Of a stretch of DNA of 64,000 nt, positions 1 to 7,507 are shown one piece after another (the stretch's first letter is position 1; the number at the start of each line of letters is the position of its first letter). The stretch is from Nocardia fluminea (GTDB lineage Bacteria > Actinomycetota > Actinomycetes > Mycobacteriales > Mycobacteriaceae), in assembly GCF_002846365.1 (NCBI RefSeq), contig NZ_PJMW01000003.1:62001-126000 (forward strand). Reading direction: 5' to 3'. A program made the position numbers and the translations under genes. The notes under the pieces are model-generated. The model saw only the letters and a list, made by a program, of their open reading frames with translations. It made no database searches and was not told the DNA's origin.

Positions 1-150
1 CAGATCGTCCCCATCGAAGTCGGTGGCCTGCGCTCGGCGAAGCTCATCGTCGGCGCCGAACTGAAGATCTACGAAGGCGCGGGTCACGCGCTTCCCGACA
101 CCGAAAGACACCGACTGTCCCAGGACTTGCTCGATTTCATCGAGTCCTGA
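1..150 (+). CDS. alpha/beta hydrolase, C-terminal part (cut by window edge)
   Basis: An open frame enters from the left edge and stops at 148-150. The 49 visible residues end with GAGHALPDTERHRLSQDLL, the usual C-terminus of haloperoxidase/arylesterase-type alpha/beta hydrolases, where the His of GAGH is the catalytic histidine. Nucleophile and acid lie outside the window. The next hydrolase gene starts 23 bases later on the same strand, so the two may be cotranscribed. The family call rests on this short tail; the substrate is unknown. Confidence 0.7.
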   Translation, partial: QIVPIEVGGLRSAKLIVGAELKIYEGAGHALPDTERHRLSQDLLDFIES

Positions 151-173
151 TCGCCGAAACGGAGCACATCGAA

Positions 174-1013
174 ATGAACCAGCCGAAACACACCGCCAAG
201 CCGCCCATCGTCCTCATCCACGGACTCTGGATGACACCACGGAGCTGGGACACCTGGGCCCAGCGATACCGCGACCTCGGACACCAGGTCGTCGTGCCAG
301 GTTGGCCCGGCATCGGCGATCGCGCCCCAGCCGATGTCAGGGCGGACCCGAGCGCGCTCGAAGGCGTCGGCATCCTGGAGATCGTCGACTTCTACGCCGA
401 CGTCATCGCATCGCTACCCGAACAGCCCGTGATCATGGGCCATTCGTTCGGCGGGATCTTCACCCAGATGCTGCTCGATCGCGGCCTCGGCATCGCCGGC
501 GTCGGCGTGGCGCCAGGGCAACCGGCCGGCGTTCTGGCACTGCCGTTCTCGACCTTGCGCACGGGACTACCGGTGTTGTCGAACCCGTTCCGTATCGGCA
601 AAGCCAGCCCGATCTCCAAGCGTCATTTCCACTACACGTTCGGCAATGACCTCAGTCGCGCCGAATCCGACCTGGAATGGGAAGCGAGCGCGGTGAATTC
701 GTCCAACCGGGTGTTCTTCGAGGGCGTGCTGTCACTGCCGAAGAAGAAGTCGGGCATCACCGCTGTCGATTTCCGCAAGCCCGACCGCGCACCGCTGTTG
801 CTCGTCTCCGGCGGAATCGACCACGTTGCCCCACCCGCCATCCAGAAAGCCGCACTACGTAAATACGCACAGGGCACCGCGCTGGTCGAGCGGGTGGAAT
901 TCCCTGATCGCACCCACCGGCTCGTGAGCCAGGACGGGTGGGAAGAAATCGCCGACTACGCCCTGGACTGGTCGCTGCGGCACGCCGCGACCCGATTCCC
1001 GCAGGCGACCTAG
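174..1013 (+). CDS. alpha/beta hydrolase
   Basis: This 279-aa protein has the alpha/beta hydrolase fold signature: a first strand and oxyanion loop at VLIHGLW (about 13-19), the nucleophile elbow GHSFGG with Ser91, a likely acid in GGIDHVAPP and a likely catalytic His in DRTHRLV near the C-terminus. No signal peptide is seen, so it is probably cytoplasmic. A GGAG about 12 bases upstream supports the ATG at 174. It is followed 8 bases later by the metallo-beta-lactamase-fold gene. Esterase or lipase-like activity on a small substrate is expected from the family; nothing here defines the substrate. Confidence 0.85.
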   Translation: MNQPKHTAKPPIVLIHGLWMTPRSWDTWAQRYRDLGHQVVVPGWPGIGDRAPADVRADPSALEGVGILEIVDFYADVIASLPEQPVIMGHSFGGIFTQMLLDRGLGIAGVGVAPGQPAGVLALPFSTLRTGLPVLSNPFRIGKASPISKRHFHYTFGNDLSRAESDLEWEASAVNSSNRVFFEGVLSLPKKKSGITAVDFRKPDRAPLLLVSGGIDHVAPPAIQKAALRKYAQGTALVERVEFPDRTHRLVSQDGWEEIADYALDWSLRHAATRFPQAT

Positions 1014-1021
1014 CGGCCACC

Positions 1022-1834
1022 GTGAGCGTCAGAATCACCCACATCGGCGGACCGACCGTGCTCATCGAGATCGACGGATGGAAGATCCTCACCGATCCGA
1101 CCTTCGACGAGCCGGGACAGCGCTACGACTTCGCCCTCGGAACCTCGTCGGTGAAGACCATCGGTCCGGCGATCCAGGTGACCGACCTGCCCGCGATCGA
1201 CGTCGTGTTGCTCTCCCACGACCACCACGCCGACAATCTCGACCACGGCGGCCGTGCACTGCTGCACACCGTGCCGCGGGTCATCACCACGTCGAACGGC
1301 AGTTGCCGGCTCGGACTCGCGCACGCCGAGGCGATGGTGCCCTGGCAGGAAACCGTCCTGAGCGCTCCCGGCCGAGCGTCGCTGCGGGTGACAGCGACGC
1401 CGAGCCGACATGGGCCACCACTGAGCCGCCTTCTGGTAGGCGAGAACCTCGGCTTCGCGATCCAGCGGCCGTCGCAAACGCAGGTGGCGGTGTGGATGTC
1501 GGGGGACTCGGTCTATTTCCGGGGACTCGAGCAGGTCGCTCGCCGTCTCGACGTCGATATCGCGTTGCTGCACATCGGCGCCGTCCGATTCGGACTCACC
1601 GGGCCGGTGAAATACACGATGGACGCCCGCGATGCCGCCCGGTTCATCCGGCTGCTCGAACCACGCATCGCACTTCCGGTGCACTACGAAGGCTGGTCCC
1701 ACTTCAGCGAAAGCCACGATCGCGCTCGCGTGCGATTGCTCGAGGAATCCGAGGGCGTGCACCACCGGGTGCAGTGGCTGCCGCTAGGACAGGCTGTCGA
1801 ATTTCCCTCTCCCACTACACCGCTCGCGCACTGA
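1022..1834 (+). CDS. metallo-beta-lactamase-fold metal-dependent hydrolase
   Basis: The 270-aa product starts at a GTG 8 bases after the preceding stop. It begins with the ITHIGGPTVLIE strand pattern and has the metal-binding signature LSHDHHADNLD, then a later SGDSVYF and the HYEGWSHF segment, all typical of UlaG-like MBL-fold hydrolases that bind two metals. It is probably cytoplasmic. The reading frame is open farther upstream to 938, but that would overlap the previous gene by 76 bases, so the GTG is preferred. Substrate unknown. It sits between two alpha/beta hydrolases, which suggests a small catabolic or detoxification cluster. Confidence 0.85.
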   Translation: MSVRITHIGGPTVLIEIDGWKILTDPTFDEPGQRYDFALGTSSVKTIGPAIQVTDLPAIDVVLLSHDHHADNLDHGGRALLHTVPRVITTSNGSCRLGLAHAEAMVPWQETVLSAPGRASLRVTATPSRHGPPLSRLLVGENLGFAIQRPSQTQVAVWMSGDSVYFRGLEQVARRLDVDIALLHIGAVRFGLTGPVKYTMDARDAARFIRLLEPRIALPVHYEGWSHFSESHDRARVRLLEESEGVHHRVQWLPLGQAVEFPSPTTPLAH

Positions 1835-1858
1835 GCGTTACCGAAAAGGTGATCGACC

Positions 1859-2689
1859 ATGTCGTCTCATATCCCGAATCCACGCCGCCGTCGGCTGCTG
1901 AGCGTCTTGGCCGCGACAGTCGTCGCCGCCAGTCCAGCGCTCCCGACGCTCGCGACCGCCGACCCCGGCGAGCCCACGCTAGTGCTGGTGCACGGCGCGT
2001 TCGCTGACGCAACGAGCTGGGACGGGGTCGCCGCCGAGCTGCGCTCGCGCGGCTATCCGGTTGTCGCAGTGAACAATCCGCTGCGCGGTCCGCACAACGA
2101 CGCGCAGGCGCTTCAAGATGTTCTCGACAGTATCGACGGGCCGGTCGTACTCGTCGGACATTCCTACGGCGGGGCCGTCATCACCAATACCCACAACCCC
2201 AAGGTCTTGGCCAACGTCTACATCGCCGCCTTCGCGCCCGCACAGGGTGAATTCGTGCAGGGCCTGCTCGACCCGATCCGCTTCCCCGGCAGCCAACTCC
2301 TGCCGCCCGCGCTACAGGTTCGGGTAGTGGACGACCCCACCGGCATCGCGGGCCGCAATGTCGACGGCTATATCGACGCGTCGTATTTCCACAAGATCTT
2401 CGCCCAGGATGTGAGTGCACAGACCGCTGCGGATATGTATGCCCATCAACAGTCGGCCGCGTTGAATGCCAACCTCGAACCCTCGGGCCCGCCGTCATGG
2501 GCGACCACGCCCAGCTGGTACCTGATCTCGGGCGAGGACAACGTCATTCCCGCTGCCGCCCAACGATTCATGGCAGGCCGCGCTGCCCCGGCCCACACCA
2601 GAGAAATCGGCGCGTCGCACGCATCGCTGGTCTCCCAGCCCGGCACCGTCGCCGACACCATCGTCGAGGCCACCAACTCGGTTCGATAG
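1859..2689 (+). CDS. exported alpha/beta hydrolase
   Basis: The 276-aa protein starts with an Arg-rich n-region (RRRRLL), a hydrophobic stretch and an Ala-X-Ala-like site near LATADP at about residue 35, so it is probably exported. The mature part has VLVHGAFADATSWDGV, the elbow GHSYGG (Ser102), and a C-terminal GASHASLVSQPGTVADTI that supplies the likely His. This pattern is usual in secreted actinobacterial hydrolases of the RutD/MhpC/EstC type. It lies 24 bases after the MBL-fold gene and is probably in the same operon. Substrate unknown. Confidence 0.85.
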   Translation: MSSHIPNPRRRRLLSVLAATVVAASPALPTLATADPGEPTLVLVHGAFADATSWDGVAAELRSRGYPVVAVNNPLRGPHNDAQALQDVLDSIDGPVVLVGHSYGGAVITNTHNPKVLANVYIAAFAPAQGEFVQGLLDPIRFPGSQLLPPALQVRVVDDPTGIAGRNVDGYIDASYFHKIFAQDVSAQTAADMYAHQQSAALNANLEPSGPPSWATTPSWYLISGEDNVIPAAAQRFMAGRAAPAHTREIGASHASLVSQPGTVADTIVEATNSVR

Positions 2690-2717
2690 CCGACCAGGCC
2701 GAATCTCGCACGGTGGC

Positions 2718-2835
2718 AGTGCGCGAGCATCGTGGTGTGCATGGCCTCGGACACGCCGGCGGCCTGCCAGTCTCGTAACCTGCGCCAGCAGGTCATGCCG
2801 GACCCGAATCCCAACTCATGGGGCAGGCCCTCCAT
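2718..2835 (-). pseudogene. IS5-family transposase remnant
   Basis: Read on the minus strand, about 38 codons encode HELGFGSGMTCWRRLRDWQ followed by AAGVSEAMHTTML, the highly recognisable N-terminal domain of IS5-family transposases. Directly upstream (2836-2880) bases resembling the start of such a gene are present but out of frame with a stop, and the DDE domain is missing. It is therefore a decayed relic and marks the border between the hydrolase cluster and the accessory region that follows. No terminal inverted repeats were found. Confidence 0.7.
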
Positions 2836-3680
2836 GCCTCAGGTTGGGCGCTGGTGTACAGCAATCCCCATGCCGGTCACGGGCAACCAGCTCCCATCGC
2901 CGGTGTTTCTACGAATTTTCTACGATTTTCAGACGGGTTTGCACAGGAGATTCTGGGAAGCGATGAATAGCTTCGGGCTGCTAGATAGTCATCTACCTGC
3001 GAAAACAGGGAAATCATGGGAAGAGTCGGGCGCGGCTGGGAATCTGCGGAAACGCCGTGCCGACTTCATGACCGACAAAGCCTATATCACCGTTGACCTG
3101 GTCATCTTCGGGGTCCACCCCTGCTTTCTACGATTTTTCTACGATTTACCCACGATCCACAACACGAGTGGCGGTGAAATATTCCCCGATTCCGGCTGTC
3201 CGGTGGTCTACGACCAGGCCCAGAGCAGGCACGGAGTCACCTCGCCGGAACCGCCGTCGCATCTCGGTCTGCCTCATCCGAACCATCACATCCGGGACCA
3301 TCTGCCGCCTTCACGCTCAAGCAACAACGGTTGGGCTCCTACTCGATTCACGATCACTGCCGGATCGAATTCGGCTACCTCGTTCCACTGCATCGCACCG
3401 GGTCGACGACCAACGACTTATCCGGACGGCTGACTCCCCTCGCCGCGCTGCGCGATGGTCAGGCTGGATCCCACCTGGGTGCCCACTGGACCAACCAAAT
3501 CCCGCTACAGCGGCTGCCAGGCCGTGATTCTCCACGTCAGTCCACCCCAACGGCACCGTAGCGATCGATGTTCGGAAATCGACTCTCTAACATCCGACGC
3601 ACCGGCCGCCGGTCGACTTCCGGCCACCCGCTCACGTCGGATTGCCACTAGGAATGCGGCACGGCGCGCCCACGATATAT
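2836..3680. other. 845 bases without a convincing gene
   Basis: Longer open frames here lack family-like sequence, show no good start context and overlap one another, so none is called. The stretch holds the degraded upstream part of the transposase relic, a pair of TTTCTACGATTT-type repeats (2906-3147) and an ATCTACCTGCG match to the element's intergenic motif at 2991-3001. It looks like decayed mobile DNA. Confidence 0.5.
2906..3147. repeat. two copies of a double TTTCTACGATTT motif
   Basis: At 2906-2930 and again at 3125-3147 the sequence carries two adjacent copies of TTTCTACGA followed by T-rich bases. The copies lie about 220 bases apart in the same orientation inside the gene-less stretch. 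They could be remnants of duplicated mobile-element DNA or old protein-binding sites. Function unknown. Confidence 0.5.
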
Positions 3681-3696
3681 TCGCACATACGTTCTA
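3681..3696 (+). promoter_or_regulatory. possible LexA (SOS) box
   Basis: TCGCACATACGTTCTA matches the actinobacterial SOS-box consensus TCGAAC-N4-GTTCGA at 10 of 12 fixed bases and ends 2 bases before the next ATG. By simple counting, a few two-mismatch matches are expected by chance in 64 kb, so position is the main argument. Weak call. Confidence 0.25.
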
Positions 3697-3698
3697 GT

Positions 3699-3875
3699 AT
3701 GCTCACATCAATGCAGCTAGGTGACTTAGTCCGGCTCGGCGCAAACGGCGTCAGTCAGTTCCGGGTGCTGGAGGTCGAGGACGCTCACGCGTTGATCGAG
3801 CCCACATCGGACGCACCCAGTGGTTTCCCGTTCCGCATGAGGCTGATCGACTTGGTCACCTGGACCGACGACTGA
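3699..3875 (+). CDS. small hypothetical protein (58 aa)
   Basis: The short frame encodes MLTSMQLGDLVRLGANG and continues to LIDLVTWTDD, a compact acidic beta-rich-looking protein. Neither the ATG at 3699 nor the one at 3711 has a good ribosome-binding site, so a leaderless transcript is possible; the N-terminal MQLGDLVRLG pattern makes 3711 a serious alternative. The next gene begins 22 bases downstream and is probably cotranscribed. No family recognised. Confidence 0.55.
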   Translation: MLTSMQLGDLVRLGANGVSQFRVLEVEDAHALIEPTSDAPSGFPFRMRLIDLVTWTDD

Positions 3876-3897
3876 CACCAGGGCGCTGGGAGGCACC

Positions 3898-4194
3898 GTG
3901 GAAGACGAGCACCTAATGTCGGCGGTCCAGCAACGTCTGGTCCTGGCCGTCGTCGACGCACTCAACAACGCCGCCGACTTCTACACCGCGGTGTGCGCGG
4001 CTATCACTCCCCCGCCTGCCTCCGCTGATGTCGACACGGTTCTGCGGATACTCGCGCTCGCCCCCATCGCCTACAAGCACGGCGAGCGTCCCGCCGCAGT
4101 ACTCGCGCGCATCCTGACCGCGATCGAGATCCACTCCGAAGGCGGCGAGCTCGTGCCTCACCGGCCGGTTGCCAGGATCGAGGACCGCTACTGA
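3898..4194 (+). CDS. hypothetical protein (98 aa)
   Basis: The frame starts at a GTG with a GGGAGG about 5 bases upstream, a good ribosome-binding site. The product is mostly helical, with AVQQRLVLAVVDALNNAADF followed by a proline-containing turn and a second helical half; it has no signal peptide or membrane segment. It follows the 58-aa gene by 22 bases and precedes the P-loop gene by 70. No family recognised, and no function can be assigned. Confidence 0.65.
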   Translation: MEDEHLMSAVQQRLVLAVVDALNNAADFYTAVCAAITPPPASADVDTVLRILALAPIAYKHGERPAAVLARILTAIEIHSEGGELVPHRPVARIEDRY

Positions 4195-4264
4195 CTCGCT
4201 GATCTGGTGATGCCGACACCGACAACGAGAGTTCTGCCGCAGCTCCCCCGCGTCGGCGGGGAAC

Positions 4265-4891
4265 ATGGTAGGGGTGACTGTCTCTGCGAATGCTCCACGA
4301 CCTCTACCGTTTTCATCCACCGCGCTGACCTCGCTGCAGCAGCTGGCGAAGGTGGCCACGAGCGGGGTGACGATCATCTGCGGGTTCCCAGCGGCGGGAA
4401 AGACCACTGCGGCACGGTTTCTGGCCGATCTCGTCGACCCTGTCGTGCTGGACAAGGACACCTTCGCGCCACAGCTCGAGGAATCGGTGATGTCGGAATT
4501 GAACGGCAACCCTTTCGACCGTGACAGCGACCTCTACCGCCGAGTGGTCTCTCCGAACATCTATGCCGCCCTGTTGAACCATGCGGTGAGGGTCGGGGCC
4601 CGCTGCCCCGTCCTCGTCGACGCCCCGTTCCTCGGTCACGTCCAGGCCGCCGCCGACAACGGCGTGCTGCTCACCGACCACATCCGCGCAGCCACCGCCG
4701 CCTCTGACGTCGAGATCCGAACGGTGTGGATCAACACCGACACCGCTCGGATCCGCGACAGGATGGTCGGGCGCGGCGCCGAACGCGATCAGCACAAGCT
4801 CATGGCCTGGGACGGCTACCGCACCGCGGTGTTGGACTCGGGGCTGGCTCAGGCGGGACCGGCAGTCGCTGATCACGTCGTAGCGAATTGA
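4265..4891 (+). CDS. P-loop kinase-like ATPase
   Basis: The 208-aa protein contains a Walker A motif GFPAAGKTT at about residues 39-47, followed by VVLDKDTFAPQLEE and, late, RDRMVGRGAERDQHKL, an Arg-rich lid. This is the architecture of the AAA_33/zeta-toxin-like kinase group, which phosphorylates small molecules, nucleotides or RNA ends. Alternative starts lie within 12 bases (GTG at 4274). No antitoxin-like gene overlaps it, so a toxin role is not supported; the two small genes upstream are the only candidate partners. Confidence 0.75.
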   Translation: MVGVTVSANAPRPLPFSSTALTSLQQLAKVATSGVTIICGFPAAGKTTAARFLADLVDPVVLDKDTFAPQLEESVMSELNGNPFDRDSDLYRRVVSPNIYAALLNHAVRVGARCPVLVDAPFLGHVQAAADNGVLLTDHIRAATAASDVEIRTVWINTDTARIRDRMVGRGAERDQHKLMAWDGYRTAVLDSGLAQAGPAVADHVVAN

Positions 4892-5203
4892 TCGCAACGG
4901 AAGCCACTCGTCGGCGACTCCCGTGAGTGGCTTGCTAGAGCCTTGCTCGGCAGGTCGGAATGATTGTGCGAACATTTGTGCGACACAATCTGTTGTGTTG
5001 TTCGGAGTTGTCACCCACTACGAGTAGTGTTCAGTGTGCCAAGACGTTCTGTAACCAGGACGAGCCTCACTCCGGGGCTACCGGCGTGAGGCTCGTTGGT
5101 GAGTGCACTTGTGGTGGGTGCCTTGCCAACGTACCTCAGGAAGGTGAACCGATCCGACATCGGGAATCCGCTGGTAGGGAAGTTGGCAGGGAGGAGTAGA
5201 CGC
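4892..5203. other. intergenic region with two inverted repeats
   Basis: No gene is called here. GATTGTG (4962-4968) and CACAATC (4984-4990) form a perfect 7-bp inverted repeat in AT-richer DNA, a possible operator or promoter region for the downstream small genes. ACGAGCCTCAC (5060-5070) and GTGAGGCTCGT (5086-5096) form a perfect 11-bp stem with a 15-base loop, which could be a terminator for the kinase-like gene or a leader structure. Confidence 0.55.
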
Positions 5204-5296
5204 ATGACGACACGCCGGATCACGATCCGCCCCGGTCAGACGAAGAAGATCACGTTGCCCGGGCCGGTTCGCAAGATCATCATCAAGCCCCGCTAG
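5204..5296 (+). CDS. 30-aa basic peptide
   Basis: ATG at 5204 follows a strong GGGAGGAG about 7 bases upstream. The peptide begins MTTRRITIRPGQTKKI and ends KIIIKPR; it has nine Arg/Lys residues and no Asp, Glu or Cys, with an alternating pattern that suggests beta strands. A terminator-like hairpin follows 18 bases after the stop, so it looks like a real one-gene transcript. No family recognised. It resembles a secreted or nucleic-acid-binding micropeptide only in charge. Confidence 0.6.
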   Translation: MTTRRITIRPGQTKKITLPGPVRKIIIKPR

Positions 5297-5314
5297 GTCG
5301 CGGAGCCGAAGTGT

Positions 5315-5345
5315 CGGAAGGGCCCGGTCGAACTGGGTCCTTCCG
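5315..5345 (+). terminator. terminator-like hairpin after the 30-aa gene
   Basis: CGGAAGGGCCC (5315-5325) pairs with GGGTCCTTCCG (5335-5345) with one G-T wobble and a 9-base loop. It sits between two small genes. There is no T run, as is common in actinobacteria. Confidence 0.6.
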
Positions 5346-5413
5346 AATGTCCATGCTGCTATTCAGCCACGTGAGCTCCTGCTGCGCGGCATCCACGTAA
5401 GGAGGTGGGCTCG

Positions 5414-5605
5414 ATGCCTACCAAACAACCACTGAAACCTGGCAACAAGGCACCGAACTCGGGGCAGTATCTCGAAGTCGGTCCGCGCGGTGGCAAGACC
5501 ACCGCCGAGATCACCGGGGTGAAGGGCAAGACTCTGCCCCCGACCTCGAAGCCGGGCAACGGCTACGTCCTCGTCGATCCCACGAAGAACGGGTCCGGCG
5601 GCTAG
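5414..5605 (+). CDS. YjzC-like small protein (63 aa)
   Basis: The ATG follows an almost perfect ribosome-binding site, TAAGGAGGT at 5397-5405. The sequence LKPGNKAPNSGQYLEVGPRG and the later LPPTSKPGNGYVLVDP match the pattern of the YjzC family, small proteins of unknown function that begin with a (K/R)PGxKAPxSGxYxE motif. The gene is bounded by two hairpins and so is probably transcribed alone or with the 30-aa gene. Probably soluble; no signal peptide. Confidence 0.7.
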   Translation: MPTKQPLKPGNKAPNSGQYLEVGPRGGKTTAEITGVKGKTLPPTSKPGNGYVLVDPTKNGSGG

Positions 5606-5628
5606 AAGCGGACTCTGGTCGTTGAGAG

Positions 5629-5660
5629 GGTGGCGGGCACTGTCATTGGTGCCCGCCACC
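5629..5660 (+). terminator. strong hairpin after the YjzC-like gene
   Basis: GGTGGCGGGCAC (5629-5640) and GTGCCCGCCACC (5649-5660) form a perfect 12-bp stem with an 8-base loop, 23 bases after the stop codon. It is a good terminator candidate, without a T tract. Confidence 0.7.
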
Positions 5661-5797
5661 TGTGGAGCGAGTGACGACCATCGCCGATGGAGACCTGTCG
5701 ACTAGAGCAGGCAGGGCTCGGGTAGGCGAAGCAGCGGACATTCACATCGCCTCCCGGAACCGGCCTGGCACCGGAGCCGTCGAAACTGGGTATGGGA

Positions 5798-5947
5798 ATG
5801 GACTCCGTTGACCGCCAAGCACTGATCGACGCCGGCCTCGATCCTGACGATCCGCAGGTCTGGGTTGTGCAGCGCAGGATCAGTGACCTGCTACGGCATC
5901 ACCCGCGCTACCCGCTGCCATTCCCACCCGATGCCTGGCCAGGGTGA
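5798..5947 (+). CDS. 49-aa hypothetical protein
   Basis: A short frame encodes MDSVDRQALIDAGLDPDDPQ and ends with a proline-rich PLPFPPDAWPG. The in-frame ATG at 5792 would add two residues. The pattern DRQxLxDAGLDPDDPxV is sensible protein and codon choice is typical of the neighbourhood. It ends 48 bases before the convergent 503-aa gene. Function unknown. Confidence 0.5.
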   Translation: MDSVDRQALIDAGLDPDDPQVWVVQRRISDLLRHHPRYPLPFPPDAWPG

Positions 5948-5995
5948 GAACACGCACGACACCGCGCGACGGGGCGAGTAAAGAAATAGTCCCGC

Positions 5996-7507
5996 TTACA
6001 CGACCCGGCCGTGAGCTGTCAGAAACCCATCAACCCTGACAAGCGGCGCGCTCTCGTCTAATCCGTCCACAACTACGACCGTGGCTGGTTCTCCTTCTTG
6101 TGCTCGAATGGAAGTGCGATCCAACTCTGCGGCGAAAGCCGCGGCGACATGACGTAGCTTGCCGAGAAACTCCTGCTCAGGGGGGTGATCCTGCGCGGCT
6201 GGGTCGCGACTAGCGCTGTCGATCGCATCGAATGCCGACGACAAAAACCCCTCGTACCTCGAGGTCGAAGTTATGAGAACAGCCTCCAGTAGGTTTATTT
6301 TCGCCATTGCCACGCCGTCGATTTCCGCAGGCAATCGCCAGCGATCAACCATTATTCTGAGCAAGCGGTTAAGTACTGACCGTGGCAGCTCAGCGCCGAT
6401 TGCTTGCGACTCGCTCAAGAACTTCAAACCGAAATCAAATGAACAACGTTTTCCGACATCGAGGTGGAATCTATGAGATGTCAAAATTGATTCAAGAATC
6501 GACCTGGATCGCTCGATATCGCGTGCATCCATAATCACTGAAACACGATGGACTATCCGCTCGTCGAGCAACGTTTTCGGTACCGATCGAGGTAGGTCTC
6601 TATCGGTGATCGCAGAGTCGATAGCGCTCAAGCATGTCATAAGTGGATGTTTCTCTTCTTCTGGCAGTTTGAAATCAACTAGCCAGGCAAGAGTGTCTGC
6701 TCGTGACTGGAAGAAGCGAGGTGGCCTGGTCAGGCGGTCGGTGAGAAACCACAGCTGCACGTGCTCTGCGATCGCACTTGCATCGGATTCGCTCGGAAAA
6801 TCAACGTGGTTATTCATCCGGCCGAACGGCAGCCTCATCGAGAGAATACGTGTAGAGGTGTGGAATACATCTCTACTGGTGTAGCAATCTACTTCCGTCC
6901 ATGGCAGTGCGGCGGGTTCGGCGAACAACGCTCGACTATGCGGCCCGTCACCATCCGTCCAGTACCGTGCGAGTATCCTTTTTATTCTATCTTCCCTGCC
7001 GCGAGTCTCGGTCAATGCGAGGTTCCACAACTGGATTAGTTTTCCGGTCTGTCGACCATGCGGCGCCGTGGAGTATTTGAGGATCAGGTCGAAAACGTCG
7101 TCGTCTGGTTCATAGGGTGAGGTGGGAAGGTCGACGAAATCCCTGCCTTCGTCGACCTCAAGCTTCGAGTAGGCAGGCTCGTACCTTGAGAAGGGCCGAT
7201 TGAGATCCAGGCGGTAGACCAGCGGCTTGGTGATAGGCAGAAGGTCGGCCCCACCGATGTCGGCGGCTATCTGCGGGGCCTGGCGCTCGAAGGGGCGCTG
7301 GTCGAGGACCGCGGCATTGCCGTCTATCCCCGCCTCCCGTTGGGCGATCAACTTCTTGATGCGGTTGCGGCGCTCCCGGGAAGTGCGGTTGCGCAGCGAG
7401 CGCGCGCCCTCCGTGCCGAGTGAAGACCGCTCGATCAGCGCGTCCATACGCGCGATCAGCTCAGCGTTCGCATCGTCGCTATCGGTTTCGATTCGGTTCA
7501 CGTTCAT
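5996..7507 (-). CDS. unknown 503-aa protein coupled to a sigma-like gene
   Basis: The gene reads leftward. Its ATG (7505-7507) overlaps the stop of the sigma-like gene as ATGA, which implies translational coupling; the frame is open farther upstream but would overlap that gene more. The N-terminus is a charged helix (RSLRNRTSRERRNRIKKLI), the rest mixed helical and acidic, with no membrane segment, P-loop or other motif I recognise. GC is visibly lower than in the hydrolase and transfer genes, a sign of separate origin. It probably works with the sigma-like protein, as partner, effector or anti-sigma, but that is inference from coupling only. Confidence 0.75.
   Translation of the reverse strand: MNVNRIETDSDDANAELIARMDALIERSSLGTEGARSLRNRTSRERRNRIKKLIAQREAGIDGNAAVLDQRPFERQAPQIAADIGGADLLPITKPLVYRLDLNRPFSRYEPAYSKLEVDEGRDFVDLPTSPYEPDDDVFDLILKYSTAPHGRQTGKLIQLWNLALTETRGREDRIKRILARYWTDGDGPHSRALFAEPAALPWTEVDCYTSRDVFHTSTRILSMRLPFGRMNNHVDFPSESDASAIAEHVQLWFLTDRLTRPPRFFQSRADTLAWLVDFKLPEEEKHPLMTCLSAIDSAITDRDLPRSVPKTLLDERIVHRVSVIMDARDIERSRSILESILTSHRFHLDVGKRCSFDFGLKFLSESQAIGAELPRSVLNRLLRIMVDRWRLPAEIDGVAMAKINLLEAVLITSTSRYEGFLSSAFDAIDSASRDPAAQDHPPEQEFLGKLRHVAAAFAAELDRTSIRAQEGEPATVVVVDGLDESAPLVRVDGFLTAHGRVV

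Noticed and set aside
2732..3433. Rightward open frame of about 233 codons
   Set aside because: No family-like sequence, no ribosome-binding site, overlaps the transposase relic; judged random.
4265..4891. Zeta toxin of a toxin-antitoxin pair
   Set aside because: Only the kinase fold is visible; no epsilon-like antitoxin is adjacent.
4968..4983. Second LexA-like box, GCGAACATTTGTGCGA
   Set aside because: Two mismatches to the consensus. Simple counting suggests a few such matches in 64 kb by chance, and its distance to the next start is over 200 bases.
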